Of a stretch of 64,000 nt of DNA, positions 22,491 to 33,878 are shown piece by piece. Position 1 is the first letter of the stretch. Each line of letters begins with the position of its first letter. Where the stretch lies: positions 5,957,052 to 6,021,051 of the forward strand of contig OX419342.1 in assembly GCA_948470475.1 (NCBI GenBank). The letters run 5' to 3'. The stretch is from Galaxea fascicularis (Eukaryota > Cnidaria > Anthozoa > Scleractinia > Euphylliidae). The position numbers were made by a program, and so were the translations under genes. The notes below the pieces were generated by a model. That model saw only the letters and a list, made by a program, of their open reading frames with translations. It searched no databases and had not been told where the DNA came from.

Positions 22491-23183
22491 ACGTTGAAAG
22501 GGATATACATAAATTCATAATAAACAGAATGAATCTCATTGTCATTCAATCGTGATTTATCTTGACTGCCTCATTAAGTCCTTGGATTAAGTTGGCAAGT
22601 TAAAAAACCCACCAGATAAGCGGCCAAAAATTAATCCAAATGCTTGGGTGAGTGGCAGTGTTGCCATAAAATTCCAAAATACAGGTTGTTATTCCTGGAA
22701 GTAAGTGTTTGTTTTCAAGGCTTTTGGATGGCTTAGATTCAATGAGGGTTAATATTACTTGAAAGAATAAATTTTTTCTACAGAATTTATTGCCGTCATG
22801 CTGTACTACAACAGTTGACCATCACTGACAGAGCTTACAATCAACAAAGAGCAAAACTGCAGAAAATGGTTGTTAGTAAATTAATGGTAACAAGAGTGTA
22901 CTATCTCGAGTCCTTATAGCCTACCAGAGAATACAAAAATCAAAATCTTCATTGCTTTGATAGACACTAACACAAACAAAGTTTCGAGTCCTATTAACAA
23001 CCAGTAAGAGACTGCGACTTGCTCAATGAGAATGAACGGCAGATCTATAAATAACAAGATGACCCATGCTTGTCATGCAATATTTGAGAAAAGATTGTGT
23101 GACAAACCAAAAAGAGTGTCTGTGTAGGAGGCTAAAGCATAGAGTGATTCTAAAGTTACCAAAACTATACAATAACAAACAGC

Positions 23184-23326
23184 AGGCAGGGCTTTCATTA
23201 GAAGCCGGCAACAAGTGAAAACTGCCGCCTACTTTGTCTAGATTTCACTAAAATGATTAAAAAAATTAATCAGGTTGCTGTTTACTTTAGCTAGCTCAGA
23301 TGGCTACTTCAAACACTAAAACCCAG
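23184..23326. repeat. Dispersed repeat, GGTTTCATTAGAAGCCGGCAAC family
   Basis: It shares CATTAGAAGCCGGCAAC, TAGATTTCACTAAAATGATT and AGCTCAGATGGCTA with 44229-44407. The terminal inverted repeats are worn here. Confidence 0.55.
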
Positions 23327-23756
23327 GAGCAGGAGAACTTATCAGAATATATTTTAAGCACAGTCAACATTGAATCTCATCACAATACTGAGTTCTCTAA
23401 CATAAATATTCTTAATAATAGTGTTACACCCAGGCTAACTGACACACCTTACCACTATCTAATGGTAATTTGAAGGGGCTATATCATGGTAATTTTTATG
23501 TTTTGGAGGGCAAATCAAAACCAAGTACCGTCAAGTACATGTACCATTGCCTACAGAGCACCAAGCATCAAGCTACTTGTTTTGCACGGCACAACCTTGA
23601 AAAGATTAACCCAATTGTCACAAGTTGCAATCCATTTCACTCTTTGCCAAAGCTTGGCTGTGCATATAATACTATAAAGCTGTTCATGTGGTAAAAGAAT
23701 AAAGTACTAGAATCAAGCAGTGGAAATGATTGTTTGCTTTCTCTTCAAAACGAAGT

Positions 23757-25739
23757 TTACCCTGAAATAACATCCACTTTGGATGAAACTTTCTTACAAC
23801 CAGAAACAGAAAAGAATTCATGACCTTGAGGAAAATAATCCATCTGATCTGCAATTTCTTTAACCCTGGCCTCTTTAACCTGGAACCCTTTCTTGATCAG
23901 GTCTCTTCTTATGCACTGTTTAACATGTGTTCTCTCCAAAGGAAGAAAAGGAACCAAATGATCTATAACTCCAGATTTCAAAAGATCAGCAAACCATGCA
24001 TCTGGTGTGTTCTTGATAATGCCATGAAAGATGTTTTCAAGTTCTCTCAATGTCAAAGTTTCTCTTAATTTTCCATCAAATATATGCCTCAAGACGTGAT
24101 CATTTATCGCCTGACCACCAGAATTGGACACAAAAATAAATACGATGTTTTGATAACCAGCAGCTGTGCTCTTACCACGGTAATCCAAGATGGCATCTCT
24201 TATGGTAGCCATCATGCCGGTGTGAATTTTATCCATCTCATCAAAGATGAACAACCCACCTTTACTGCAGTGTGACACATTTCCTCTGATCCACCCAAGC
24301 AGTTGTTCATTGTATCTGTCTACTTCAGATCCATGAGGGAAATGAAGGGGAATAATAAACTTGTGAACAAAAGGGCTTTTTGTCTTGTGCTTAAAGAAAT
24401 GCTCTGTGATGATGTTGCAAACAAAGTTCTTCCCGATCCCTGTCCAGCCGTGAAAGGAGAAAACAAGCGGCTTGCATGCATTAGGCTTGCTAAAGTGATT
24501 CTTCAATGCTGAAGTGATCACTTTCTGAGCAATATGTTGACCAAATAACTCGACTTTCAGAGCTTCTCCAATCCCTGAAATATTGTTGCTAAATTCACTA
24601 TCCAGGCAAAAACTGTGAGGGTTCATGTGCAAGTAAATTGATAACAACACTATAGACAATGTAAAAAGTATGCCCATTTTCTTGTAGAAATCCTTTTTTA
24701 AAGGATCACTCCTTTTTGAGGTTTTATCATTAGATTTGTCCATCTGTTTTGTGTTTTCTTTGCTTGTCGTCAAACTTGGTTGCTCACTTGAGTCACTGTC
24801 TTCATCATCACTAAAAGTGAGCACAGATGTTTTCTTGGAAACCCTTCTCTTGAAAGGTGATGGATTTTGATCAGTAATTTTTAGACTACCAATATCTCCG
24901 TCTCTTCTTTTGTTTATTTGGTAACTGGAATGGTCATTGCAACCTGTTGTTTTACTCTCGGATGTCCCTTCACTGGAAGTCAAGTCAATGACTTCAATGG
25001 CTTTTGCTGTAGCTGTAGCCTTTGGAGGATTCACTGAATCAACCTTTTCCACTTGATCATCATTAAACATCTTATCATTAGCAATGGTATGTTCATCTGG
25101 GCAGCTAAACAACCGCAAGCTTTTGCTGCCAAATTTATCATCAACTTCTGGCGCTGCATAAATATTCAATGGAGATCTAAAGTGAGAATTAGCTTTATAA
25201 CTCAAATCTCGGTTTAAACCGGTTTGACCTGATATTCCAAGTCTATCAGACGGTCCAGAAGAGTTTCGATTGGTGAAACTGAAAGCTGCCGGACAAGACA
25301 TTTGCCTTGATAAAGGGCTCTTCTTGGGACTTTTATTTGCTTCTTTTGCTTCTCGAATATACTTTGCTACGGGGTTTCTCGTCAGGTCGACATCTTTGAG
25401 TCCCATGCCACGAAGACGCTGACCAACCACAAGTGACGATGGCAAACGTTCTTCGCGACAAGCCATGTTTCCACTAGAATACAAATCCAAGCTTTTTGAG
25501 TGAGAAAAGCGCGTAATAGACGTATTTTCAAACCAAGGAACCAGAGGAGAGGATTCAAGTGAACTCAGACCAGAGCTTGAGTCACTTATGGTGATCACTT
25601 TTGATGGGTGGTTTTCTTCATCGGAATCATAGTTCGGTTCGTGATCACTTCTTGGGCTACACTCTTCTTCATACCTTTCGCGATACCAGGAAGAATTTGG
25701 GGACGAAAAGTTTGGGGGAAAAGGTAACCTAGAAGCCAT
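23757..25739 (-). CDS. Torsin-family AAA+ ATPase (TOR4A-like) with long N-terminal extension
   Basis: Single-exon gene, 660 residues, starting at the first ATG of the frame (MASRLPFPPN). Torsins are AAA+ proteins of the ER and nuclear-envelope lumen, activated by LAP1/LULL1. Here residues 1-353 are hydrophilic and Ser/Asp-rich. Residues about 355-371 (MGILFTLSIVLLSIYL) form one membrane span. The torsin domain follows: Walker A GWTGIGKN (431-438), Walker B GGLFIFDEMDKIH (494-506), FIFVSNSGG, VPFLPLE and the sensor-II GCKKV (647-651). Order and intronless structure suit TOR4A, but human TOR4A is much shorter (about 423 residues). The extension contains IEVIDLTSSEG (248-258) and KVITISDSSSG (47-57), both resembling SUMO-interaction motifs, and basic KRR clusters. 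Type II topology is expected, with the extension in the cytosol or nucleus. Confidence 0.85.
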   Translation of the reverse strand: MASRLPFPPNFSSPNSSWYRERYEEECSPRSDHEPNYDSDEENHPSKVITISDSSSGLSSLESSPLVPWFENTSITRFSHSKSLDLYSSGNMACREERLPSSLVVGQRLRGMGLKDVDLTRNPVAKYIREAKEANKSPKKSPLSRQMSCPAAFSFTNRNSSGPSDRLGISGQTGLNRDLSYKANSHFRSPLNIYAAPEVDDKFGSKSLRLFSCPDEHTIANDKMFNDDQVEKVDSVNPPKATATAKAIEVIDLTSSEGTSESKTTGCNDHSSYQINKRRDGDIGSLKITDQNPSPFKRRVSKKTSVLTFSDDEDSDSSEQPSLTTSKENTKQMDKSNDKTSKRSDPLKKDFYKKMGILFTLSIVLLSIYLHMNPHSFCLDSEFSNNISGIGEALKVELFGQHIAQKVITSALKNHFSKPNACKPLVFSFHGWTGIGKNFVCNIITEHFFKHKTKSPFVHKFIIPLHFPHGSEVDRYNEQLLGWIRGNVSHCSKGGLFIFDEMDKIHTGMMATIRDAILDYRGKSTAAGYQNIVFIFVSNSGGQAINDHVLRHIFDGKLRETLTLRELENIFHGIIKNTPDAWFADLLKSGVIDHLVPFLPLERTHVKQCIRRDLIKKGFQVKEARVKEIADQMDYFPQGHEFFSVSGCKKVSSKVDVISG

Positions 25740-25989
25740 GACTCGTCGAAGTATCACGCGTCGTGCGATCAAGTCTTCGAAAAGGAAAGGTTCACGCGGG
25801 AAATGAAGATGGACTGGGAAGAGCAACTTTCTAACTTGTGATTGGTTTTTAAAATTGGCTTAATTTGGAGCCCAGGCCCAGCGCCTTTGCTACTCTAGGA
25901 TCATGGGCAGGTCAAGTTAGGAAAATGATTGACATGTTAGCGAACAGTGTGGTTTCACTGGCACCTATAAAAGTACCTATCATCAGAAG

Positions 25990-26138
25990 CCCATTAGGAA
26001 ACATTTCCACACAGCCCCATACATTAATTATACATGCATCACTGCCATACTAACCCTGTTCCAAAAATGAATGGAGTTAGAGTCACAATGTTTATGCATA
26101 ATTAAGGTTTGGGGCTGCGTGGAAATCTTGCTGCCCAT
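25990..26138. repeat. MITE-like element, first of two copies
   Basis: CATTTCCACACAGCCCCATA and TTTGGGGCTGCGTGGAAATC are inverted. The interior ACTAACCCTGTTCCAAAAAT recurs at 33003-33133. It lies upstream of the torsin gene. Confidence 0.6.
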
Positions 26139-26829
26139 TATTATTATATTATTATTGTTATTATACAGCAAGGATGTTTTGTCCTACCCTTCCTGAAATC
26201 GGCAGAAAAGAGCCCCAATGACTAAACACGATGCTCCATTATCCCCATTCTCTTGCACTAAACTTTCCCTTGACCTTTCTTTTGTTCTAAAGTTTCTCTG
26301 CAAGGCTGACAAACTTTCAAAAAAGGGTGATGATGATGCAGTACTGTGTGTACCAGAACTGCCTTTTTTTTCGTGGGAAAAGAGTCTGTAAAATGCTGGG
26401 ACATAGGCTTAGTTGTATGCCCCAAGTGATGGGCTTGTGTTAAGGAGAACAACATCACCTCCTCTCCCCCGCCCCAATCTTGCCACCCTACTACCCCCAT
26501 GCCAGGGTGTCAATCATTTGAGTTGCACTATACGTCCAAGGCTTGTATCCACAAAGACTGGATAACTAAGGTCTGATTCAAAAGTTGCCATCCTCTTCAG
26601 GCCAGTCAAACATTTCTACTATGATACACTCAGACACTCATATAGATGTCTCTCTGCACTTCAAAGGCTCTAGAATATGGAAATGCCCGCACTTACTGTT
26701 TTATTTTCCCTAAGATTCACCCCATTCAAGAAAAAGTTGGCTTGCATTGGTTGTTGGCCTGCATTTTGAGCTGTAAACAAATCAATAAATCAGTGAACTT
26801 TGTTTAGTGTCATCCAAAACTGGTCATTT

Positions 26830-27085
26830 GGGGCGCTTTCCATTTACACTGAAAACCCGGAACTTCTGGTTGGAAAATTAAATGGTACATACCATTCCAT
26901 TTGAAATGTTTCAGAAATAATGGACCATCAGCTTAATCAATGCACTTTTTCTGTTCTTTCTTAGCTTTCAATCTGATACTAGTACATTTTGTGGCTTATC
27001 CATTTTGTATTTGAACAAGCTGCAGCATTGAATATTTAAACCTAAAATTTCCACCCGGATGGATCCTGTAAATGGAAAGCGCCCC
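26830..27085. repeat. MITE with GGGGCGCTTTCCATTTACA termini
   Basis: The left end GGGGCGCTTTCCATTTACA and right end TGTAAATGGAAAGCGCCCC are perfect 19-bp inverted repeats about 256 bp apart. No clear target duplication. It lies between the torsin gene and HDHD3; the rest of 25740-27397 shows no gene. Confidence 0.75.
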
Positions 27086-27397
27086 TGATCTACTAATTGG
27101 GAACACTGTAAATTGTGTGCAGTGAGAGCACAGTCCCCATGACTGAGAGGTATGTTCAACATTCTTTTTAATCAGTGTGTCTGGGTTTTTTTACACCCCC
27201 TTCTAGTTTTACATTAGGAAATGAAGGTAGCTTCTGAGCAGATGTTAACCAAACAGCCAGTGTGATCTGAATAGTTATTTTTGCTCTCATCCCATCCCCT
27301 CACGCATAAAGTTGGACACAAATTACATGTTTCTCCCATATAAACAACTGAAGCCAAGCTGAGGAGCATAAAAGTACAGTGAAAAGTAATATGTACA

Positions 27398-28099
27398 TCA
27401 TAGGTTCAGTAAAGGTGTTAGATCTGTCACAACATGTGCCGGATTGACATGGTATTCACTGTAGTTCTTGTAAAATCTATCGACTATAAAGGACTTCAGC
27501 CCAAGCTCGATAGCTGGCTTGTAATCTAGACCGACGTTATCACCAACATGAAGAGTTTCTTCGGCTTTTACGCCAAAATTATTAAGCACTAGTTCAAAGA
27601 TCTTCGCTGAAGGCTTGCAGACTCCAACTTCAAATGAACACGCAATAAAATCAAAGTAATTTTTTAAGCGTAATGTTTCTAGGATAGTATCAAGACGTTC
27701 GTCAAAGTTCGAAATGACCGCAAGATGATAACCTCTTTTCTTTAAATGTTCCAGTACCTCAAATGTTTCGGGATAAATCTCCCAATAGGAAGCTGTTGAG
27801 AATTCTCTGTAAAGAGTCGAAGAAATCCTCGCTAGAGTTTTATCATCGTTGTACCCAGCCGATCGAAAGGTTTGTTTCACCACTCCAAACCACCATTTCT
27901 CAGCTGTATTATCGCATTTTGCGCCAAAGTTTGGCACCGCTTGGTAAAACTCCCGAAAGGTTCGCGTGAACGAATCGTTTAAAGCTTTGGGCTGTACTTC
28001 AACACCGAAGCGCGAAGCCACACTGCTGTAAACTTCTCCAGGTGACCCTCGAACACGAAAGAGGGTGTTACAGGCATCAAATGTTATCAATCGTAACAT
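27398..28099 (-). CDS. HDHD3: HAD-like hydrolase domain-containing protein 3 (HDHD3)
   Basis: Intronless, 233 residues (human 251). I start at MLRLITFD; the frame continues upstream to 28129 but only from a TTG. HAD motifs in order: motif I DACNTL (nucleophile Asp at residue 8), WWFGVVKQTF in the cap, motif II VISNFDERL, motif III lysine in CKPSAKIFE and motif IV HVGDNVGLDY. The second Asp of the usual DxD is Cys here; human HDHD3 also lacks it, so this is a family trait and phosphatase activity is uncertain. The substrate is unknown in any species. It has no obvious functional link with its neighbours. Confidence 0.9.
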   Translation of the reverse strand: MLRLITFDACNTLFRVRGSPGEVYSSVASRFGVEVQPKALNDSFTRTFREFYQAVPNFGAKCDNTAEKWWFGVVKQTFRSAGYNDDKTLARISSTLYREFSTASYWEIYPETFEVLEHLKKRGYHLAVISNFDERLDTILETLRLKNYFDFIACSFEVGVCKPSAKIFELVLNNFGVKAEETLHVGDNVGLDYKPAIELGLKSFIVDRFYKNYSEYHVNPAHVVTDLTPLLNL

Positions 28100-28388
28100 T
28101 AAACAAACAAAAAAATAAATGCAGTTCAAGACGAAAATAATGATGAGCTCGCCGCCATATTTTCCCGTGATAGTGGAGGGCCTGGGATTGAATCGTAGTT
28201 GTCGTCATGGAGATTTCGGTAGTCATGGCAACATTAGACTCAGCTCGATGCAAGGAAAAGCAAGTAGTTCTCCCTTTTTCTTGGGCCTCTTCTAAAAAGT
28301 GGAGACAATTTTTCCTATTTAAAAAGTTTGATTATATAACACAGACATTCATAAAACCACTGGTGATCACTCTCCAATGTTCCGAGAC

Positions 28389-28606
28389 TTACAGTGCCAT
28401 GCACCTTACGTGGCCACCTAACAAACATTTTTACAAGTTAGCCAATCAGGGTATGCGAATTTGATTGACAGACAAACCTCCTTTGGTTGTTGTGTGTTGA
28501 AACTTTCTACTGAGGTATGTCTGTCAATCAAATTCGCAAACCTTGATCAGTGGTAATTTGAAAAAATGTTTGTTGGGTGGCCACGGTAAGGCACGTGGCA
28601 CTGTAA
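28389..28606. repeat. Foldback MITE, about 218 bp
   Basis: The left arm (TTACAGTGCC, ACGTGGCCACC, GAATTTGATTGACAGACA) is inverted in the right arm (TGTCTGTCAATCAAATTC, GGTGGCCACG, GGCACTGTAA). Each arm is about 85 bp with a loop of about 45 bp. It lies between the HDHD3 5' end and the DPY30 3' end. Confidence 0.8.
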
Positions 28607-29081
28607 AAACACTTTGTTGATTTCCTGAAATTATCATTTCGAGATCCATTTTCACCCTTGATCCAACGTGGTCGTTTTTTTCTTTTGAGATCACATTTCT
28701 ACCAAGAAGTAGAACAATCCATTGTTGGGCTGAAGCTTTAGTGAATTCTGCGTAATTGTTCATCAGAATGATTATTTATGGTGCACCACCTGAAATTATT
28801 GGATCAGGGTAACTGGAAACATACTGCACAACACCATGTGTCCAGACAAAGCTTCTTAAAATTATTCAAAAAGACAAAGATTGAAGAACTTTCTTTTATT
28901 CCAATATTATAGTGGAAGAATAGTAAAAACGATGGAGCTTCACGAAAAAGAGGAAAGAACGGTGCTCAGGGTTGACAAAAATGTGTTTGTGATGTAGAAG
29001 GTGGACCAATGCATGATCAAAATCGCGACCCACACACTGCTGAATTATTTTTCTCAATAAATGAAATAAAATATTACATCA

Positions 29082-29087
29082 TTTATT
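29082..29087 (-). terminator. Polyadenylation signal for DPY30
   Basis: AATAAA on the minus strand (TTTATT on +), about 240 bp past the DPY30 stop. Confidence 0.4.
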
Positions 29088-29327
29088 TTATTTTGATAAA
29101 AAGCATCTCCAGAACTCGATGACTGTTTCTCAACTCCAAAACAAAGACCATCCGGTAGAAATTCGATCTGTTTCAAAGAAGATTGGACACTCCTTTTTCG
29201 TCCTAAACTACCCTCACAATTCTCGACCTGAGAACTGATTTGTATACTGGATTACTGGCTTGCTAAAGCAACATACAGCTCCAGATGATAAATTTACAAT
29301 CTTGTGTGTTCAAATAACCGAGTTCTA

Positions 29328-32300
29328 CTAGCTCTCCTCAAACTGATCTTTGTTTTTCAGCAAGTATGTGGCCAAGTATTCGATGGGATTCGGTGGTCTG
29401 CAAAAGATCAAAACAATACCTAGACTTAACAACTTCAAAACAATACTATACGACACTAATCTGCCAGGTTAGGGAAGAAAATAAACATCTACAACACTAA
29501 GTCCTAATAAACAAAAAGTCTTACTGTATGCATTAGATTCTCATTTCATTCTTGAATAGGATTAGTCTTGTTAATTTACTGTGAAAATATGAAAACCATG
29601 AACACTAGAAATATTTAAGGAATGTTGTGTTTCAAGTAAAAAGCCAATCACATGTGAGAAAACTAAACCCCAAAAAGTAATGGCAATTAGTTTGTGATCT
29701 TATGTTGCTTCTGATTGGTTGCTGCACTATGGGAAATGTCAAAATCAAATCAAAGGGTTCACGGTTTTTGGATTCCCACAGTAATAAAGAAAGGGCAGGA
29801 CAGGTTGACATGATCCAGTCCAGAAAAAGTTGTCCAGTCCCTGCTTGCAGGCACCCTTCTGATGAGTGTAATCTTGTCCTATTTAGGTCTGAAATTTTTA
29901 TCACCTCGGGGTCATACGATAAAATCCTTATTGACTGAGATAGGTTGGGCCGGATGGGAAAATACATGTACAGTCGAACCTCGATTATTCAGACTCGTCG
30001 GGACCTCGGTAAATAGTCCGGATAATCGAGAGTCCGGATAATCGAAAATATTAATATTAACGAGATATACATGTACATGTAAAAAATATAAGTATACAGC
30101 AAAGAAAACATTTTAATTGTGAAATCTACACAGCCTGTATACATGTATATATCAGCTGAACTCATTAGAATATTTCTTTGTCTCGTTGCACTCGCCAATT
30201 TTGAAAAGCGCACAGGATAATACGTTGTTTCAAAAGTCTTTTGAAAGGATTATTGGGCTTTTTGCGAGTTTGAGTTTTCAAGATCACAACTAATTAATAT
30301 TCATGAAAAAATTGGGACCAGAGAAAAAAGTCCGGATAATCGAATAGTCCGGATAATCGAGGTCCGGATAATCGAGGTTTGACTGTATTTGGCTCTCAGT
30401 CAGGATATACAGACCTTGAGCCAAACATTTTAGTATTTTCCCATCTGGCCCTTCCAGTCAGTCAACAAGTACATATTATTATGTAAATACTTCTTTACCT
30501 TTCCTTGGACAGAGTTGAGAGGCCTTGCAGTAAGATGGGTACCACGGTTTGGTCCAGGTATGCTCTGGTTGGTAAAGACTGCAGCTCAACTTTGGGTTTG
30601 TTTGGCTTTTCAGCAGCTTCTTTCTCTTTTTCAACCATCTTCTGAGAATGAAGAAATTAGCTTTGATATTTGATTTTATTTCATGTACTCAGTACTTCAA
30701 GGGCTAGATGCAAGGGCAGTGCATGTCAACCCATTATTGTTGACTGCAAGGCCAACTTCTAAAGATCTGTAATATTGGGAGATGTTTCACTTTTGCACCA
30801 ACCCCTCCTTGCTTACCCCACACCCAGGGTTGTCACTAGTATTTTAAGTAGATGGATGAATAAGTTCAAGTAGGTGGCTACAGATTATAATGAGCACAAA
30901 GTTCACAAAGGCAATTTTTTGCATTCTTGGGCAAAAGTAGCCGGCGCAAAATGGTCTGACAGATGGCAGGAATACACTGGCTACCGGTTCCAAATGACAA
31001 TCCTGCACAGCCCCCACTCCCATTCAAAATCTACCTGTCCTGATTGGTGGGAATTCTTAATTAACCAGAGCACTTTATTCTCTTATGAGGGTCCCCTATA
31101 CTTTTTGCGTAAAACGTGATTAGGACTATTTTTTCTCGTTAAACATGATTTAGGTTTATTCATTTATTTGTGATCCATGATTGCCCATATTTGATTTTGC
31201 GTGAACATGAATAACTTTTGGGAATCATCCGTGGCACGTGAACAGTCTCAATATTTTTATGTGAATGCATTTTGCTAAGTGGTATAGGGGACCCTCTCTT
31301 ATGTAGCAACAACAACAAAAAGTATTTTCTTTGGTTTGTGTACGGCAACCAGCCGTGATCTGATATTTCTTGGGTTTTTGGAGAACTTGAACTCAAAGTT
31401 TAGTACCTTTTGGAAACAACACCCTAGATCACTTTTGTTGAGTTTTAGTCACACCTTCACATGCCCAGGGGACTGAAAGATTTGCCTCTAATCCAGGAGA
31501 CTACCAGATAATCTGAGAGAGCTAGCATATATGTTATCACAAGTCATAATAAGCTATACAGTATGGAGTTTATTTGTATCTCACCTGTACATTGTCTGTC
31601 AAACCAATCTCAGCATGAGGTGATGTTTCCTGGGGAACCTGAGAAGAGTACAACCATTTAACATCATGTGGTTTCAGGAAATACCCATATCCAATACCCC
31701 TCCCCCCCACACCCCCTTGCAGAAGGTTATTGGAAATTCCAGGTGGGAGGGGGGGGGGGGTATTAAAGGCCAAAGTAATAAAAGCAAGTGTGAGGCTAGA
31801 CAGAAATTTTCAGAGGGGAGGGGGAGTTCAAACCAAAACACCTTCTGTAGGGGAGTATGGATATTTGCTGCAACAACACATCAACCATTTAAACCCAGAG
31901 ATCAAAGTTTAAATTCTCATTTGTTGCTCCTACTCATTTGCTATAGATGTAGTGGGGAGAACTTGTTAAAATATCAAGCAAATTTATCTTGTGTGATCCT
32001 GTCCTTAATTCTCATGACCACTCTGTTTTATAATGTGTTGATATTACAGGGAGAAATTTGATGCTGATCAAGGATTAAACATGGCTGTAACACTGTAACC
32101 TTGGTATTTTAAAATTCCATGACATACACCTACTGCAATTAGGTTTATTCATGTACTCTCACTAGAACCGTACCCTTCCTTTAAAATTTGACTGTAAATT
32201 CACCTTACAGAAAGAAATTCATTTGTATCATACAAGAAACTCTCATTTATATCGCTTTCCTTTTTGTCGAACTAACATCAAACAATTTTCAGTTTTTTAC

Positions 32301-33878
32301 CAAGGACCTAAATTTTACAACTCCTTGAGTACCGAAATCGTCAACTCGTCCTCTTCTGTCTCCTTTAAAAAAGCACTTACATGTAAGGCGTTTTTCTGTA
32401 ATAACTACTGGTAGTTTTCTTATAAATGTGTTTAAGTATTAACTTTTTTGCAGGTTTTTTTTTCGTATCATATGCTTCCGTTTGACATTGTAATTGTATG
32501 TAATTCTAATTGTAATTGTATCCATCGTCATGTTCTTATCTTCTTTTCGATTTCATCTTGTAAGACAATAACTGAGGAGACCTAATTAATATAAGCTTCA
32601 GAGTTTCCTTTAGGTCTCCTCGCCATTATTAAATCTATTCTTTCTGTTTTTTATTTTTCATTATATTTGTTATATGGCAAAATAGATAAATAAATAAATA
32701 AAAATAAAACTGAGGGATTGCTCGGGTCAGTTCTTACTGGGTACGCATCCCACTCCAGATTGAAGTCTATGAAATGAATGCCACCAGTCCCAAAATATTC
32801 AAATGACAATGGCATGGTGGCCATGCAGGTGGATAATAATGGCATAAGAGGATGAGAAACCTTTAGTTGAAGATAAACCAACATAGCAATGATGGCATCA
32901 GAAGCATGTTATTCATTCTCTATTCAATCATGGACACCATTGTAGTTTAACATTGTAAAGTGCCATGAGCAAGTAATGATAATGGCACTAAATGTAAATT
33001 TAATATTTATACATACATTAATAACACATGCCCCACTGTCATACTAACCCTGTTCCAAAAATGAATAGAGTTTGCATTGCAAAGTGTATGCATTATTAAT
33101 TTATGGGACTATGTGAACATCTTGTCACAGCATTAACTACAGTGTATTTACCATTGGCTGTCTATAACTTCCACTTTCTCAAACAATTTCTTGTTTATCT
33201 CAAATTCTACAGAGAGCAAATTAGTCCTCTGCAGATGATGGTCGTAACAGCTGACTCGCAGTTGCGACTGACGTATTTGTCACAGCTTACAATTTTACAG
33301 GAGAATTTCAAAACAATTATTGAACTCGGACCGATGAAAACCCCGAGGTGCACATGCAAATATAACATCAGTATGCCATGAACACTTTGATATACACTGC
33401 TTTTTGCGAGAGACTCGTATAAATTAAGAAACACACATATGCTTGTAGAAGCAACAGAAACGAGTGGAACTACTAATAATGAAAACAGCAGAGCTAAATT
33501 TTGCGTTAGAGGATTCAATAAACATAACTTTCCAAGTAACTTTTTCGTATGCATGTTTAGAGAGATAAAGGTCGTTTATGGGATTTTCGGGCAGCACAGG
33601 GAAAACACGGGACATTTAAAAATTACTGACGTCAATAAACGTTACAAATTTAAACTGCATGCAGCTGTTTGTCAAGCAGTTACACGCCACAACCTACCTC
33701 AGCTTGGATTTGGTTGTTTTCCTCTGGGGGAGCCAACGATACTTGCTCTTGAGGAGCTAAACAATAAGTAAAAAGCATAAACCTCAGCGCTGTTTGATAA
33801 ATGGCCCGTGACATTAAACAAAGTAGAAAGTGACCTAAAATGCATACAAAAACCTTCAGCAGTGCTTCCGTCCGCCAT
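29328..33878 (-). CDS. DPY30: DPY30, shared subunit of SET1/MLL histone H3K4 methyltransferase complexes
   Basis: Five minus-strand exons in transcript order: 33878-33854, 33756-33698, 31638-31585, 30641-30499 and 29397-29328. All are GT-AG and in phase, giving 116 residues (human 99). The acidic N-terminus ([13 protein letters not shown]) is divergent. IGLTDNVQ leads to the conserved dimerisation domain: [20 protein letters not shown], then [16 protein letters not shown], ending QFEES. That domain binds the ASH2L amphipathic helix. The Dpy-30 motif is almost identical to human. Four exons are under 150 nt and easily missed by gene finders. Introns hold a pogo-like MITE, a LINE 3' end and other repeats. 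The ATG is 475 bp from the divergent SNX6 start. Confidence 0.95.
29971..30385. mobile_element. Non-autonomous pogo/Tigger-like DNA transposon
   Basis: The 415-bp element begins CAGTCGAACCTCGATTATTC and ends with its inverted form (GATAATCGAGGTTTGACTG). It is flanked on both sides by TA (29969-29970 and 30386-30387), the mariner/pogo target duplication. Subterminal AGTCCGGATAATCGA repeats occur at both ends. The ends closely resemble pogo/Tigger termini. No transposase is encoded. It is in DPY30 intron 4. Confidence 0.8.
30826..31050. repeat. Copy of the AGGGYTGTCACTA repeat family
   Basis: It begins CAGGGTTGTCACTAGTATTT with AAGTAGATGG, and shares GGTGGCTACAGATTATAA and GGGCAAAAGTAGCCGGC with 19578-19790. 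The opening matches the complete copy at 41911. Confidence 0.55.
31883..32081. repeat. Second copy of the TTTAAACCC / CTCATTTGTTGC element
   Basis: CATTTAAACCCAGAGATC, AAATTCTCATTTGTTGC, CATGACCACTCT and GAGAAATTTGATGCTGATCA parallel 9449-9725. It is in DPY30 intron 2. Confidence 0.5.
32215..32710 (+). mobile_element. 5'-truncated CR1/L2-type LINE: last codons of the reverse transcriptase plus 3' UTR
   Basis: Codons 32223-32414 give a typical LINE C-terminus: [20 protein letters not shown], then [18 protein letters not shown], then a VSFKKAL helix and a stop. The 3' UTR has an inverted GAGGAGACCTAA ... TTTAGGTCTCCTC pair (32573-32622), and the element ends in a (TAAA)n-type tail at 32683-32708. 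Only the end of the second ORF remains. It is in DPY30 intron 2, antisense to the gene. Confidence 0.75.
33003..33133. repeat. Second copy of the 25990-26138 MITE
   Basis: ACATACATTAATAACACATG, CATACTAACCCTGTTCC and TGCATTATTAATTTATGGG match the first copy in order. The outermost ends are worn. Confidence 0.55.

Larger units (their letters stand above)
16587..23756. other. Intergenic region between the TTLL12-like gene and the torsin gene
   Basis: No recognisable gene in 7.2 kb. It is AT-rich and contains the dispersed repeats listed separately (19578, 19815, 20417, 22118, 23184), a 9-G run near 18302 and a run of 12 C at about 21901. Open frames such as 17875-18114 and 18372-18596 lack homology, splice context and coding-like composition. 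Confidence 0.6.

Noticed and set aside
27398..28099. Loss of the second motif I Asp in HDHD3 as an inactivating mutation
   Set aside because: Human HDHD3 also lacks that Asp, so it is a feature of the family rather than decay of this gene.
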